A stretch of DNA of 34,701 bases, taken from contig ONAG01000095.1 of the NCBI GenBank assembly GCA_900315745.1, forward strand, positions 1 through 34,701, in the 5' to 3' direction. The notes below the pieces were generated by a model. It searched no databases. It was not told the DNA's origin and saw only the letters and a list, made by a program, of their open reading frames with translations. Source of the stretch: an uncultured Prevotellaceae bacterium. GTDB lineage: Bacteria > Bacteroidota > Bacteroidia > Bacteroidales > Bacteroidaceae. The first letter of the stretch is position 1. Each line of letters begins with the position of its first letter. The position numbers and the translations under genes were made by a program. Of this stretch, positions 17,872 through 27,967 are shown piece by piece.

Positions 17872-19029
17872 ATGAATAGAAATATTATTCTGCTACTCAC
17901 CCTTGTCACATTGGCAGCCATCACCTCATGCCGCGACGACGACATTGTGGCATACCCCATCAGCGACGACACTGGCCACAAGACAAAGACTGAATACATA
18001 GGACTGTACGTGCTCAACGAGGGCAACATGGGTTCCAACAAATGCACCCTCGACTACCTCGACCTTGCCACCGGCGTTTACACCCGCAACATCTTCCCGT
18101 CACGCAACCCCAACCAAGTGATGGAACTTGGCGACGTGGGCAACGACATAAAAATCCATGGCTCCAGCCTGTGGATAGTGGTGAACATGTCGAACAAGGT
18201 GGAGGTGGCGGACGCCCTCACAGCCGTGAGCCGAGGTCATGTGGATATACCCAACTGCCGTTTTGTGACATTCCATGAGGGCTACGCATACGTCAGTTCG
18301 TATGTTGGCGAAATCAACAAGGAGTCGGTGCTCGGCGGCGTGTTCAAGGTGGATACCGCCACGCTGAAAGTGGTGGGCAAGGTTACCGTGGGCTACCAGC
18401 CCGAAGAACTGGCGGTGAGCGACGGCAAGCTATATGTTGCCAACAGCGGCGGATACCAGGCATTGCAAGGGAAAGGCTACGACAACACAGTGAGCGTGAT
18501 AGACCTCGCCACGTTCACAAAAGAACGCGACATAAAAGTGGCGCCAAACCTCTCGCTCATCCGCACCGACAACCACGGCAGACTGTGGGTGGCATCGAGA
18601 GGCGACTATGGAGAAGCCCCCTCAAGACTATACCGACTTGAGAAGAACTCGTCGGGACAGATGGCACTTGCCGACTCCATCGACACGCCAGTGAGCGGCA
18701 TGGCAGTGCAAGGCGACTCCATCTTCTTCTACGGCAACACCTACAATGCACAATACCAGCCCGTATCCACATTCGGCATAATAAACACGAACAGCTGCAA
18801 GGTGGTGAACAACAACATCATCACGCCACCAGCCGACAACCCCATCAAGACCGCATACGGCATAATGGTCCACCCCGTCACCGGCGACATCTATGTAATG
18901 GATGCCACCAACTATGTGTCGAGCGGAAAACTATATTGCTTCGGACGTGACGGAAAATACAAATGGGTGACATGGACAGGCGACATACCCGGACATGCAG
19001 TGTTCCTGAGCAAGACAGAGAAACGATAA
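17872..19029 (+). CDS. btuG: BtuG-like beta-propeller B12-binding surface lipoprotein
   Basis: 385 aa. The signal peptide ends in the lipobox ITSC (Cys 20), followed by RDDD, an acidic stretch of the kind that directs lipoproteins to the Bacteroidetes cell surface. The remainder is repeated propeller blades (YLDLATGVYTRNIFPSRNPNQV, VFKVDTATLKVVGKVTVGYQPEEL, KLYVANSGGYQ, VSVIDLATFTKERDI, HPVTGDIYVMDATNY), as in YncE/DUF5074 proteins. BtuG proteins of Bacteroides sit on BtuB and take up cobalamin with very high affinity, also from host carriers. The place 27 bp after btuB under a B12 riboswitch makes this assignment strong; binding itself is inferred. Confidence 0.87.
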   Translation: MNRNIILLLTLVTLAAITSCRDDDIVAYPISDDTGHKTKTEYIGLYVLNEGNMGSNKCTLDYLDLATGVYTRNIFPSRNPNQVMELGDVGNDIKIHGSSLWIVVNMSNKVEVADALTAVSRGHVDIPNCRFVTFHEGYAYVSSYVGEINKESVLGGVFKVDTATLKVVGKVTVGYQPEELAVSDGKLYVANSGGYQALQGKGYDNTVSVIDLATFTKERDIKVAPNLSLIRTDNHGRLWVASRGDYGEAPSRLYRLEKNSSGQMALADSIDTPVSGMAVQGDSIFFYGNTYNAQYQPVSTFGIINTNSCKVVNNNIITPPADNPIKTAYGIMVHPVTGDIYVMDATNYVSSGKLYCFGRDGKYKWVTWTGDIPGHAVFLSKTEKR

Positions 19030-19051
19030 TCAAAAGACATCACACAACATA

Positions 19052-20110
19052 ATGATGAAAAAAACTACATTTTTACTAACAGCCGCATTCGCACTCGCCA
19101 TGACATGCGCCTCGGCACAGACGATGGACGACACGCCCACACACAGCAAGCACATAAAGGCTGTTGACGAGTACCTGCCAGCACCAGGACAATTTGTCAA
19201 CACCCTGCCCGAATGCGACGCCAACGACACCCCTGCCACCTTGGCAGCCAAATGCACAAACATGATAGGCGGTGGAGCATCTGATTTCATCACCTTAGGC
19301 GCTTACGGAGGGTATGTGACCTTCCATTTCGACCACAGCATAGCCAACATCGAGGGAACACCCGACCTCTACATCAAGGGAAACGCATACAGCGGCAACA
19401 GCGAGCCAGGCATAGTGATGGTCTCGAAAGACACCAACGGCAACGGTCTGCCCGACGACACATGGTATGAGATAGTCGGTAGTGCCGACACCGACAGCGT
19501 GGGGAAGGTGGTTTTCAACTATGAAATAACCTACACCCCAAACCCCTTGGGCAACATACCATGGACCGACAACCAAGGCAACAGCGGCACCGTGGACCGC
19601 AACACCTTCCATGCCCAGGAATACTTCCCCCTGTGGCATGAGGGTCCGCTGACATTCAAAGGCACGCTGCTGCCCAAGAATGCTGTGAACACAAGCAAGA
19701 CCGCCACCGAGCACTGGGTGATGGATGCCTTCAGATACGGATATGTAGATAACGCCGCCAATACCGACACCTTGGGATGCAGCATCGACATCAGTTGGGC
19801 GGTTGACCAAGACCGACAACCAGTGAGACTCGACTTCATAGATTTCGTCAGGGTATATAACGGCGAGAACCAGAAATGCGGATGGATAGGCGAGACCTCA
19901 ACCGAGGTGGGAGGAGCCGAAGACCTGCATCTCGACAAGTCAATAGATGCCATCAAAGCCAGTTTGGCTGGCATCACGCTAACTGGCGAAACGACAGGCG
20001 TCAGGGAAACGGGAAGATATGGCATCGACGGGCGACGCATATCCAACCAGCAGCGCGGCATCGTAATCGTGCGCTACAGCGATGGCACGACAAAGAAGAT
20101 AAAATATTGA
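19052..20110 (+). CDS. Secreted surface protein of the B12 operon with sorting-like C-terminal tail
   Basis: 352 aa; start at ATG 19052 or the adjacent ATG 19055. The signal peptide is MMKKTTFLLTAAFALAMTCASA. The mature part begins with a beta-sandwich-like region (GGGASDFITLGAYGGYVTFHFDHSIAN, DLYIKGNAYSGNSEPGIVMVSKDTNGNGLPDDTWYEI). The last residues (GVRETGRYGIDGRRISNQQ, then IVIVRYSDGTTKKIKY) resemble Prevotella type IX-like tails. Proteins of this kind follow btuG in Bacteroidales B12 loci and are often named cell-surface or PKD-domain proteins. A role in cobalamin capture is inferred from the operon; the biochemical function is unknown. Confidence 0.7.
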   Translation: MMKKTTFLLTAAFALAMTCASAQTMDDTPTHSKHIKAVDEYLPAPGQFVNTLPECDANDTPATLAAKCTNMIGGGASDFITLGAYGGYVTFHFDHSIANIEGTPDLYIKGNAYSGNSEPGIVMVSKDTNGNGLPDDTWYEIVGSADTDSVGKVVFNYEITYTPNPLGNIPWTDNQGNSGTVDRNTFHAQEYFPLWHEGPLTFKGTLLPKNAVNTSKTATEHWVMDAFRYGYVDNAANTDTLGCSIDISWAVDQDRQPVRLDFIDFVRVYNGENQKCGWIGETSTEVGGAEDLHLDKSIDAIKASLAGITLTGETTGVRETGRYGIDGRRISNQQRGIVIVRYSDGTTKKIKY

Positions 20111-20140
20111 CGTTCATTACCAACATAAAAGATTATTATC

Positions 20141-21485
20141 ATGAAAAAGATTTATCTTGCAATGCTTTCAGCCCTGTTCATGGGCAGCACCTGCATGGCA
20201 GGCGACGTGGTAACATTCGAGGAATTCGAAGTTAATGCCGACGGCTACCAAAACGACTTTGGAGACGACGGCTACTTCGAGTCCGGCGGATTTACGTTCT
20301 ACAACAACTACTTCCCCGAGTGGAGCTATTGGTCAGGATTTGCCATCTCCAGCCGCACGGAGACCAACTTCGTCAACCTCACCCCCGACCAGTTCAATAG
20401 TTGTGTGGGCCATGGTGTCAACGGTTCCGAGAAATACGTTGTTGCCTATCCACAAGGTGAGATCATCGAGGCTGACGCCATCGATGGAGAAGAAGTGAGC
20501 GGCTTCTATGTGACCAACGAAGCATGGGCGGTGGATGCCATCCTCAACGGCGACGGCATGACACCTGGAGCCTTCACCACTGGCGACTACCTGCTGCTGA
20601 AGGTCATCGGCAACCATCCCGACGGCACCGCAGACACCATCAGCGTCTATCTTGCCGACTACCGTTCGGAGAACGAGGCAGAGCACTACTACCTCAACGA
20701 CTGGACATGGGTGGATCTCAGCAGCATGGGCAAGGTGGAGTCGCTGACATTCCGCATGGAGAGTTCACGCAAGAACAACTGGGGCATGACGACACCACGG
20801 CGACGAGAGCGCTTTCGAGTCGAAAGGCTTCACGTTCTACAACACCTGCATACCCGAATGGAGCTATTGGTCAGGCTTCGCCCTCTCCAACCGCACGGAG
20901 ACCACCTTCGTAAACCTCACCCCCGACCAGTACAATAGTTGCGTGGGCCATGGTGTCAACGGTTCCAAGAATTATCTTGTAGCCTATCCACAAGGCGAGA
21001 TAATTGAGGTCAACGAGGAAGGCGGCAAAGAATTGAGAGGCTTCTATGTGACCAATGAGGCATGGGCGGTGGATGCCATCCTCAACGGCGACGGCATGAC
21101 TCCTGGAGCCTTCACCACCGGCGACTACCTGCTGCTGAAGGTTATCGGCAACCATCCCGACGGCACCTCCGACACCATCAGCGTCTATCTTGCCGACTAC
21201 CGTTCAGAGAACGAGGCAGAGCACTACTATCTCAAAGACTGGACATGGGTGGATCTCAGCAGCATGGGCAAGGTGGAGTCGCTGACATTCCGCATGGAGA
21301 GTTCACGCAAGAACAACTGGGGCATGACGACACCAGTGGATGTTAACGATGTGATGCTATTGGTGGAATATGTCCTCACCAACAAGAGTGAAGGCATCGA
21401 CCTTGACGTAGCCGACATCAACGGCGATGGTGAAATCACCGTGAACGACGTATCAGGCATAGTTGCCATCATCCTCGGCAATTAA
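20141..21485 (+). pseudogene. DUF4465-type secreted protein, duplicated domain out of frame, dockerin-like end
   Basis: The first frame begins MKKIYLAMLSALFMGSTCMA (signal peptide) and codes one DUF4465-like domain (VVTFEEFEVNADGYQNDFG, GGFTFYNNYFPEWSYWSGFA, GHGVNGSEKY, AWAVDAILNGDGM, GNHPDGTADTISVYLADY, NNWGMTTP). After residue about 219 it runs into the wrong frame and stops at 20938. A second copy of most of the domain starts at 20799 in another frame, open to 21485, and ends in a dockerin-like module (DVNDVMLLVEYVLTNKS...DLDVADINGDGEITVNDV). The copy starts mid-domain, and no good start codon precedes it. It is last in the B12 operon; DUF4465 proteins are common in Bacteroidetes B12 loci. 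The function is unknown; probably a B12-binding or surface accessory protein. Confidence 0.8.
20261..21335 (+). repeat. 538-bp tandem duplication with out-of-frame junction
   Basis: Copy 1 (20261 to about 20798) and copy 2 (20799 to about 21335) align at a constant offset of 538 bp without indels. The last 300 bp are close to identical; the first 100 bp are more diverged. Since 538 is not a multiple of three, copy 2 is read in a different frame. Both copies diverge right after GACGACACCA, where copy 1 meets the junction and copy 2 meets the dockerin-like code. Confidence 0.92.
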
Positions 21486-21590
21486 GCCAAAACAGAGCCA
21501 CAGCTCCTTTCATGACACATCAGCCCAATCGGTCAATATGCCGAAAATACGGGTATGACAAAGGCCTAATCAACAAAAAAAGAGCGAAAA

Positions 21591-21622
21591 TTTGCTTTTT
21601 GTCAGAATAAGCACTATATTTG
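21591..21622 (+). promoter_or_regulatory. Consensus promoter of the SDR-Nudix operon
   Basis: TTTG at 21591-21594, 20-bp spacer, TATATTTG at 21615-21622: a full match to TTTG-N19/20-TAnnTTTG. The ATG at 21628 lies only 5 bp after the -7 box, so the transcript may be leaderless or nearly so. Confidence 0.7.
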
Positions 21623-21627
21623 TGGTC

Positions 21628-22356
21628 ATGAAAAGAGCTGTGGTTTTAGGAGCATCATCAGGCATCGGCATGGAGGTAGCCAAGCTGTTGCTTGCCGACG
21701 GGTGGAAAATAGGCGTCGCCTCCCGTCGCACCGACCTTCTGATGACATTGAAAAAGGAAGCTCCCGACCGAGTGGAAGTGGAGACCATCGACGTGAACAG
21801 CGACGAGGCGGAAGACCTGCTTCTGAGTCTCATCGCCGTTATTGGCGGCATGGATCTCTTCTTCTATGCTCCAGGCATCGGCTACCAAAACCCCACCTTG
21901 GAAAAAGAGTTGGAAGAGCGCACCGTGCAGACCAACGCCATGGGATTCACGCGCATGGTGGGCTTTGCCTATCGTTACATGGCGACTCATGGTGGCGGTC
22001 ACATAGCAGCCATCACCTCCATCGCCGGCACCAAGGGACTTGGAGCAGCCCCTTCCTACTCAGCCACAAAAGCGTTCCAGAACACCTACATGCAAGCCTT
22101 GGAGCAACAAGCCCACATGCGAGGATTGGCAATACGCTTCACCGACCTGCGTCCCGGCTTCGTGGATACCGCCCTTCTTGGCGACGACCCCAAATTCCCC
22201 ATGCTGCTACGCAAGGAAAATGTGGCGCGAGAGATGATAGAAGCCATCCGCAACAAGGAGCACATCCGTGTCATCGACTGGCGTTGGCGCATCGTCACCG
22301 CCATGTGGAGAAGAATACCACGGTGGATATGGAGAAATCTTAAGATAGTGAAATAG
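21628..22356 (+). CDS. Short-chain dehydrogenase/reductase (SDR) family oxidoreductase
   Basis: 242 aa from the ATG at 21628; the frame upstream (from 21592) overlaps the promoter and is rejected. Classical SDR features: the cofactor loop GASSGIG (residues 8-14), R33/R34 after strand 2 suggesting NADP(H) preference, the catalytic serine in AAITSIAG (S131) and Y144-SAT-K148. The C-terminal half (ITDLRPGFVDTALL-like FTDLRPGFVDTALL) is typical of uncharacterised SDRs near YdfG/DltE types. The protein is cytosolic and the substrate is unknown. It shares a transcript with the Nudix gene 8 bp downstream. Confidence 0.9.
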   Translation: MKRAVVLGASSGIGMEVAKLLLADGWKIGVASRRTDLLMTLKKEAPDRVEVETIDVNSDEAEDLLLSLIAVIGGMDLFFYAPGIGYQNPTLEKELEERTVQTNAMGFTRMVGFAYRYMATHGGGHIAAITSIAGTKGLGAAPSYSATKAFQNTYMQALEQQAHMRGLAIRFTDLRPGFVDTALLGDDPKFPMLLRKENVAREMIEAIRNKEHIRVIDWRWRIVTAMWRRIPRWIWRNLKIVK

Positions 22357-22364
22357 CAATTACC

Positions 22365-22823
22365 ATGGAAGAGAAAAAACACTATGACGTAGTAGCCGCC
22401 GTCATTGTCGAAGACGGCAAGTATCTGTGCATGCAGCGCTGCCGCTCCACTTACGACTATATCAGCGAACATTGGGAATTCCCCGGTGGCAAGGTGGAAG
22501 AAGGCGAGTGTCACCACGAAACACTCCTGCGCGAGATTCGCGAGGAGATGGACTGGGATGTGTATGTAGGACGTTGCCTTGGCTGCATCCAACAAGATTA
22601 TCCCGACTTCAGCATCACGTTGACAGCCTACCTGTGCAAGGGAGGCGATGGTGAGTTCAAGTTGCTCAACCATCTTGACTTCAAGTGGTTGCCATTGGAA
22701 GAACTCTGCACATTGAAATGGACCGATGGCGACAAGAAAATTCTTGAGCTGTTGTGCAGCCAGTGCTGTGCACCAGAGTCGCCATGCAAGCTAATGAATG
22801 ACGACAAGCCAGACATGGCTTGA
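22365..22823 (+). CDS. MutT-like Nudix hydrolase
   Basis: 152 aa. Nudix hydrolases cleave nucleoside diphosphate-X substrates; small ones such as MutT remove 8-oxo-dGTP. The opening DVVAAVIVEDGKYLCMQR and WEFPGGKVEEGE are typical of MutT/CTP pyrophosphohydrolases. The Nudix box covers G42-x5-E48-x7-R56-E57-x2-E60-E61, but residue 63 is Asp where the consensus has Gly. The C-terminus adds a short Cys-containing tail (LLCSQCCAPESPC), not usual in MutT. It ends exactly where the convergent B3/B4 gene ends, with no base between the two stop codons. Confidence 0.9.
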   Translation: MEEKKHYDVVAAVIVEDGKYLCMQRCRSTYDYISEHWEFPGGKVEEGECHHETLLREIREEMDWDVYVGRCLGCIQQDYPDFSITLTAYLCKGGDGEFKLLNHLDFKWLPLEELCTLKWTDGDKKILELLCSQCCAPESPCKLMNDDKPDMA

Positions 22824-23486
22824 TTAGTAAATGGTATAACACCCGCCATCGCTCTGTGCATATTTGCGCAGCAGGCGTTGGATGAATTCGGCATTAGCCA
22901 CCACATTCTCCTTGTTGCCATCATATCCATTGATGAGAACAAGGAGATGAGTGGTGTTGATGTCGATTTTTGTACGTTCATTGTCGCTTGTGGGAGTACC
23001 CACGCCACCATCGTCATCACGATACACTGGCAGTCCCTCGATGTTGATCATCCCCCTTCCAATACCTTCGTAAGGCTCTCCTGCCCTTCCTATTCCAAGG
23101 GTGAGAGTATCGCCATGGAACTTGTCTGCATCAAAACCACCAATGCTGTAGCCATAGGCGATGCTCGCCAAATTGATGAGATCTACCAAGGTATCCTTCT
23201 GGTAGAGCGACTTCCCCTGCAACATGCGTCTGATGAGAGCCTCGGAAGCCGGACGATACCTCGAAGGGTCCTTGCCACAAGTCTTATACACCCGCCGTGT
23301 GGCTGCAATGCCCGAGATATCCTTCAGCGTCTCGGTGGTAAGTTCAGCCCTGAACTTCTCGCCCAATTCATTTATCTCTTGCCACATAGGTTCACAATAG
23401 TCAGAGTTGGTGCAATAAGCCTCCACGGCGGCCCCCACAAACACGGGGCAAACGTTCTCTATCTCTTTTGAAACAATTATTTTCAT
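22824..23486 (-). CDS. B3/B4 tRNA-binding-domain protein
   Basis: 220 aa from the ATG at 23486; the longer frame overlaps the upstream gene. It matches stand-alone proteins with the B3/B4 fold of phenylalanyl-tRNA synthetase beta subunit: SKEIENVCPVFVGAAVEA, SGIAATRRVYKTCGKDPSRYRPASEALIRR, LVDLINLASIAYGYSIGGFD and TTHLLVLINGYDG. In the synthetase this region takes part in editing; the free-standing proteins have no settled function and may act on misacylated tRNA or free amino acids. Its ATG overlaps the stop of the aldo/keto reductase gene (ATGA), so the two are translationally coupled. Confidence 0.85.
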   Translation of the reverse strand: MKIIVSKEIENVCPVFVGAAVEAYCTNSDYCEPMWQEINELGEKFRAELTTETLKDISGIAATRRVYKTCGKDPSRYRPASEALIRRMLQGKSLYQKDTLVDLINLASIAYGYSIGGFDADKFHGDTLTLGIGRAGEPYEGIGRGMINIEGLPVYRDDDGGVGTPTSDNERTKIDINTTHLLVLINGYDGNKENVVANAEFIQRLLRKYAQSDGGCYTIY

Positions 23487-24853
23487 CTTAACGTCTCCAC
23501 GATACGAGCCAATTGGTTCGGAATGCGTATCTGCTGCGGACATTTCGACAGGCATTCCTCACAATCCTGACATTTCTTGGCCCAAGTGTTGGTGTCGGTC
23601 AGAGCCTTGGCATAGCCATCCGCAAACAACTGTTTGCGCTGTGCGTAATCGGCAGCACTCTTTTCGGGCAGCGGCAATATGTTCTTGTCAAAAGCTTCGT
23701 TATAGTATGCGAAATTACCAGGGATGTTCACCCCATAGGGACAAGGCATGCAATACTCACAAGTGGTGCAAGGTATTTTCGGCACTCCAGCCACCTTGTC
23801 TGCCACGGCAGCGAGCAGGGCATTCTCCGCCTCTGTGCAAGGGTCGAGGGGCGAGAAAGTCTCCACGTTCTCCACCACATGCTCCATCCTGTTCATGCCG
23901 CTGAGGGTGGTGAGGATGTTGGGATGCGAGCCCACCCATCTGAAAGCCCATCGAGCCATGCTGTCGTCAGGTCGCACAGCCCTCAGTTCCTTCTCCACCT
24001 CTTCCGACACCCTTGTGAGGGCGCCACCGCGCAGAGGTTCCATGATGACACACTGCACGCCAGTCTTCTCACACTTGTTGTACAGGTATTCGGCATCGGC
24101 ATCATGTCTGCGCCCGCCACGAATGGAAGCATGCCGCCAGTCGAGATAGTTCATCTGTATCTGCACGAAATCCCAGTGGTATTCCTCCTGATGGTCGAGC
24201 AGCCAGTCGAAGGCGCTCACATCGCCATGATATGAGAAGCCAAGATGCCGAATGCGTCCAGCCTTGCGCTCTTCGAGCAGGAAGTCGAGTATTTTGTTGT
24301 CCAAGAAACGTTCCTTCAGGTTTTCCACGCCTCCACCGCCGATGGCGTGCAAAAGATAGTAGTCGATATAGTCAACCTTCAGTCTCTCCATCGACTTGAG
24401 ATACATCTCTTTCGCCTTGTCGAAAGCCCATAGGCTTCTGTTCTGGTTCGACATCTTCGTTGCCACATAGTATTTCTCCCTTGGATGCCTTGACAGGGCG
24501 TTGCCCATGAGCACTTCCGACTGTCCCCCCATATACATGGGAGCCGTGTCGAAGTAGTTCACCCCATGAGCTATGGCATAGTCCACCATCTCGTTCACTT
24601 CATCTTGGTTGTTGGGCAGACGCATCATGCCAAATCCAAGCAGCGACACCTGTATGTTGGAGCCATGCTGCACACGATAAGTCATGCGGATGGGTTCATC
24701 GTTCTTGTCGGAAGGCATTTCAAGCTTCCTGGAGTTTCTTGCCAATGCTCCAAACGGTTCGAGCGCCATCATGGCAACAGCCGAACCAGTTCCGATTCCA
24801 AGGCGACGCAGGAACTCGCGCCGTCCCATGCTATTGTTTTCCTTTTTCTCCAT
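23483..24853 (-). CDS. Tat-exported aldo/keto reductase with two 4Fe-4S-type cysteine clusters
   Basis: 456 aa from the ATG at 24853; a TTG two codons earlier is less likely. The N-terminus carries a twin-arginine signal (MGRREFLRRLGIGTGSAVAMMAL). An aldo/keto reductase barrel follows (LLGFGMMRLP, VNYFDTAPMYMGGQSE, YYVATKMS, VDYIDYYLLHAIG, VIMEPLRGGAL). The C-terminus has two cysteine groups, CTTCEYCMPCP near residue 360 and CQDCEECLSKCPQ near 431, which suit two 4Fe-4S clusters. Such Fe-S AKRs are common in anaerobes and probably reduce carbonyl compounds using electrons passed through the clusters; the substrate is unknown. A consensus promoter lies 50-80 bp upstream, and the stop overlaps the next start. 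Confidence 0.9.
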   Translation of the reverse strand: MEKKENNSMGRREFLRRLGIGTGSAVAMMALEPFGALARNSRKLEMPSDKNDEPIRMTYRVQHGSNIQVSLLGFGMMRLPNNQDEVNEMVDYAIAHGVNYFDTAPMYMGGQSEVLMGNALSRHPREKYYVATKMSNQNRSLWAFDKAKEMYLKSMERLKVDYIDYYLLHAIGGGGVENLKERFLDNKILDFLLEERKAGRIRHLGFSYHGDVSAFDWLLDHQEEYHWDFVQIQMNYLDWRHASIRGGRRHDADAEYLYNKCEKTGVQCVIMEPLRGGALTRVSEEVEKELRAVRPDDSMARWAFRWVGSHPNILTTLSGMNRMEHVVENVETFSPLDPCTEAENALLAAVADKVAGVPKIPCTTCEYCMPCPYGVNIPGNFAYYNEAFDKNILPLPEKSAADYAQRKQLFADGYAKALTDTNTWAKKCQDCEECLSKCPQQIRIPNQLARIVETLR

Positions 24854-24902
24854 ATTCAAGTGGTTTGATAGTTTTTGGTGTGTTCTTCTTTATCTCTCGC
24901 CT

Positions 24903-24934
24903 CAAATATAATGTGTTTATCTCAAACTCACAAA
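24903..24934 (-). promoter_or_regulatory. Consensus promoter of the aldo/keto reductase-B3/B4 operon
   Basis: Minus strand: TTTG at 24934-24931, 20-bp spacer, TATATTTG at 24910-24903. This fits the Bacteroidetes consensus fully and gives a leader of about 45 nt before the ATG at 24853. Confidence 0.75.
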
Positions 24935-24980
24935 CTTTTTCACATAATTCATTCCAATAACGACATAAGGTACATTCTTT

Positions 24981-27044
<2,064 letters not shown>

Positions 27045-27122
27045 TTAGGCTTAGACATTTGCTTATAAAGGAAAAGTTTGTCAAGAAGAGAACCCGCAAG
27101 GTCATTTGGGGAGTGGCAGTTT

Positions 27123-27863
27123 TCAAAAAGTCCACTTCATAGCGATGGTGGGGATGGCATGAAACTTGTCGTTTCGCCCGTTGTCATCGAACACGAAATT
27201 GTTGCTTATCTCCACCTCTGTACCGAGGCTCAGGTTGAAGTCCTTGCACCCTTTCAATGCGTTGAGGTTTACCCAAAACTGCGGTTCAGTAATGGTTATC
27301 CAGTTACCCCTGACATTTGCGTCATACCAGCAGTCGATAAACCCGGTGAAACTGAACAGCCTGTTGGCGAAGTGCAGTCCCCAAACGGCAGTCGCCTGGA
27401 AGCTGCTGAAAGGTTTGTTCCAAGGGTTTTGTCCTTTGAAACAGTACTTGTAAAGAGCCTGCAGCGACAGCGTTTTTGAAAAGTCCGCACTTGCCCAGTT
27501 CCATGCCGGTCCCACGAGAGCCGTATGTTGGAAGCGTGTCGATATGTATGTGTCTTGTTTCGATGACAGTCCTCCGTCGTATTCCAAATGAGCTGCCCAC
27601 CTCTTATTGTGAGAGATGTTGAATTCGCGTGAGACCTCCCAATATGCTCCTGCCACTCCATCATGGAAATAGTCGAGATCCACGAAGAGAAAGGTGTTTC
27701 CCCACGCGTCCGGTTTGAAAATTTCCATTGTGGTGGTGACGCTTGGCCGCCCGCCAAGATCTTTTTCCAAGAGATGCCCCATGTCATAGTGCAGTTGCAC
27801 ATTTTGGGCGTTGATGCCCAATGCTGAAACAATCAGCAAAATAGAGAGAATTTTTCTTTTCAT
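27123..27863 (-). CDS. DUF5020 family outer-membrane barrel-like protein
   Basis: 246 aa from the ATG at 27863, where MKRKILSILLIVSALGINAQ is a signal peptide; upstream in-frame codons lie inside the leader hairpin. The mature protein is rich in alternating aromatic strands (LHYDMGHLLEKDLGGRPSVTTTMEIFKPDAWGNTFLFVDLDYFHDG, AYWEVSREFNISHNKRWAAHLEYDGGL, FWVNLNALKGCKDFNLSLGTEVEISNNFVF) and ends FHAIPTIAMKWTF with a terminal Phe, typical of outer-membrane barrels. DUF5020 proteins resemble the Tsx nucleoside channel. The substrate is unknown. Its leader folds into a strong nested hairpin that ends just before the start codon. Confidence 0.82.
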   Translation of the reverse strand: MKRKILSILLIVSALGINAQNVQLHYDMGHLLEKDLGGRPSVTTTMEIFKPDAWGNTFLFVDLDYFHDGVAGAYWEVSREFNISHNKRWAAHLEYDGGLSSKQDTYISTRFQHTALVGPAWNWASADFSKTLSLQALYKYCFKGQNPWNKPFSSFQATAVWGLHFANRLFSFTGFIDCWYDANVRGNWITITEPQFWVNLNALKGCKDFNLSLGTEVEISNNFVFDDNGRNDKFHAIPTIAMKWTF

Positions 27864-27870
27864 TTTTATA

Positions 27871-27940
27871 ATAAGTAGGTAATCAAAATCATCTACAACC
27901 ATCACTCTTGTAGGTGCAGCAATTTTGACCACCTACTTAT
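27871..27940 (-). promoter_or_regulatory. Nested three-stem leader structure before the DUF5020 gene
   Basis: Three perfect stems nest in 70 nt: ATAAGTAGGT (27871-27880) with ACCTACTTAT (27931-27940); TCAAAAT (27883-27889) with ATTTTGA (27922-27928); CTACAA (27893-27898) with TTGTAG (27908-27913). The two outer stems are separated by a symmetric 2x2 internal loop. The structure ends 7 nt before the ATG at 27863, so it would cover the ribosome-binding region of the mRNA. It may be a cis-acting RNA switch, a protein-binding element, or at DNA level an operator or an invertible segment. It matches no riboswitch class I know. Confidence 0.7.
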
Positions 27941-27967
27941 CAATTTTTAGGTGAATAATTTCCTATT

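Noticed and set aside
20943-21485. Independent gene starting at GTG 20943
   Set aside because: It begins in the middle of a DUF4465-like domain without a signal peptide; it is the out-of-frame remainder of the duplicated gene.
24854-24859. TTG start two codons upstream for the aldo/keto reductase
   Set aside because: The ATG at 24853 is the better start and keeps the Tat signal intact.
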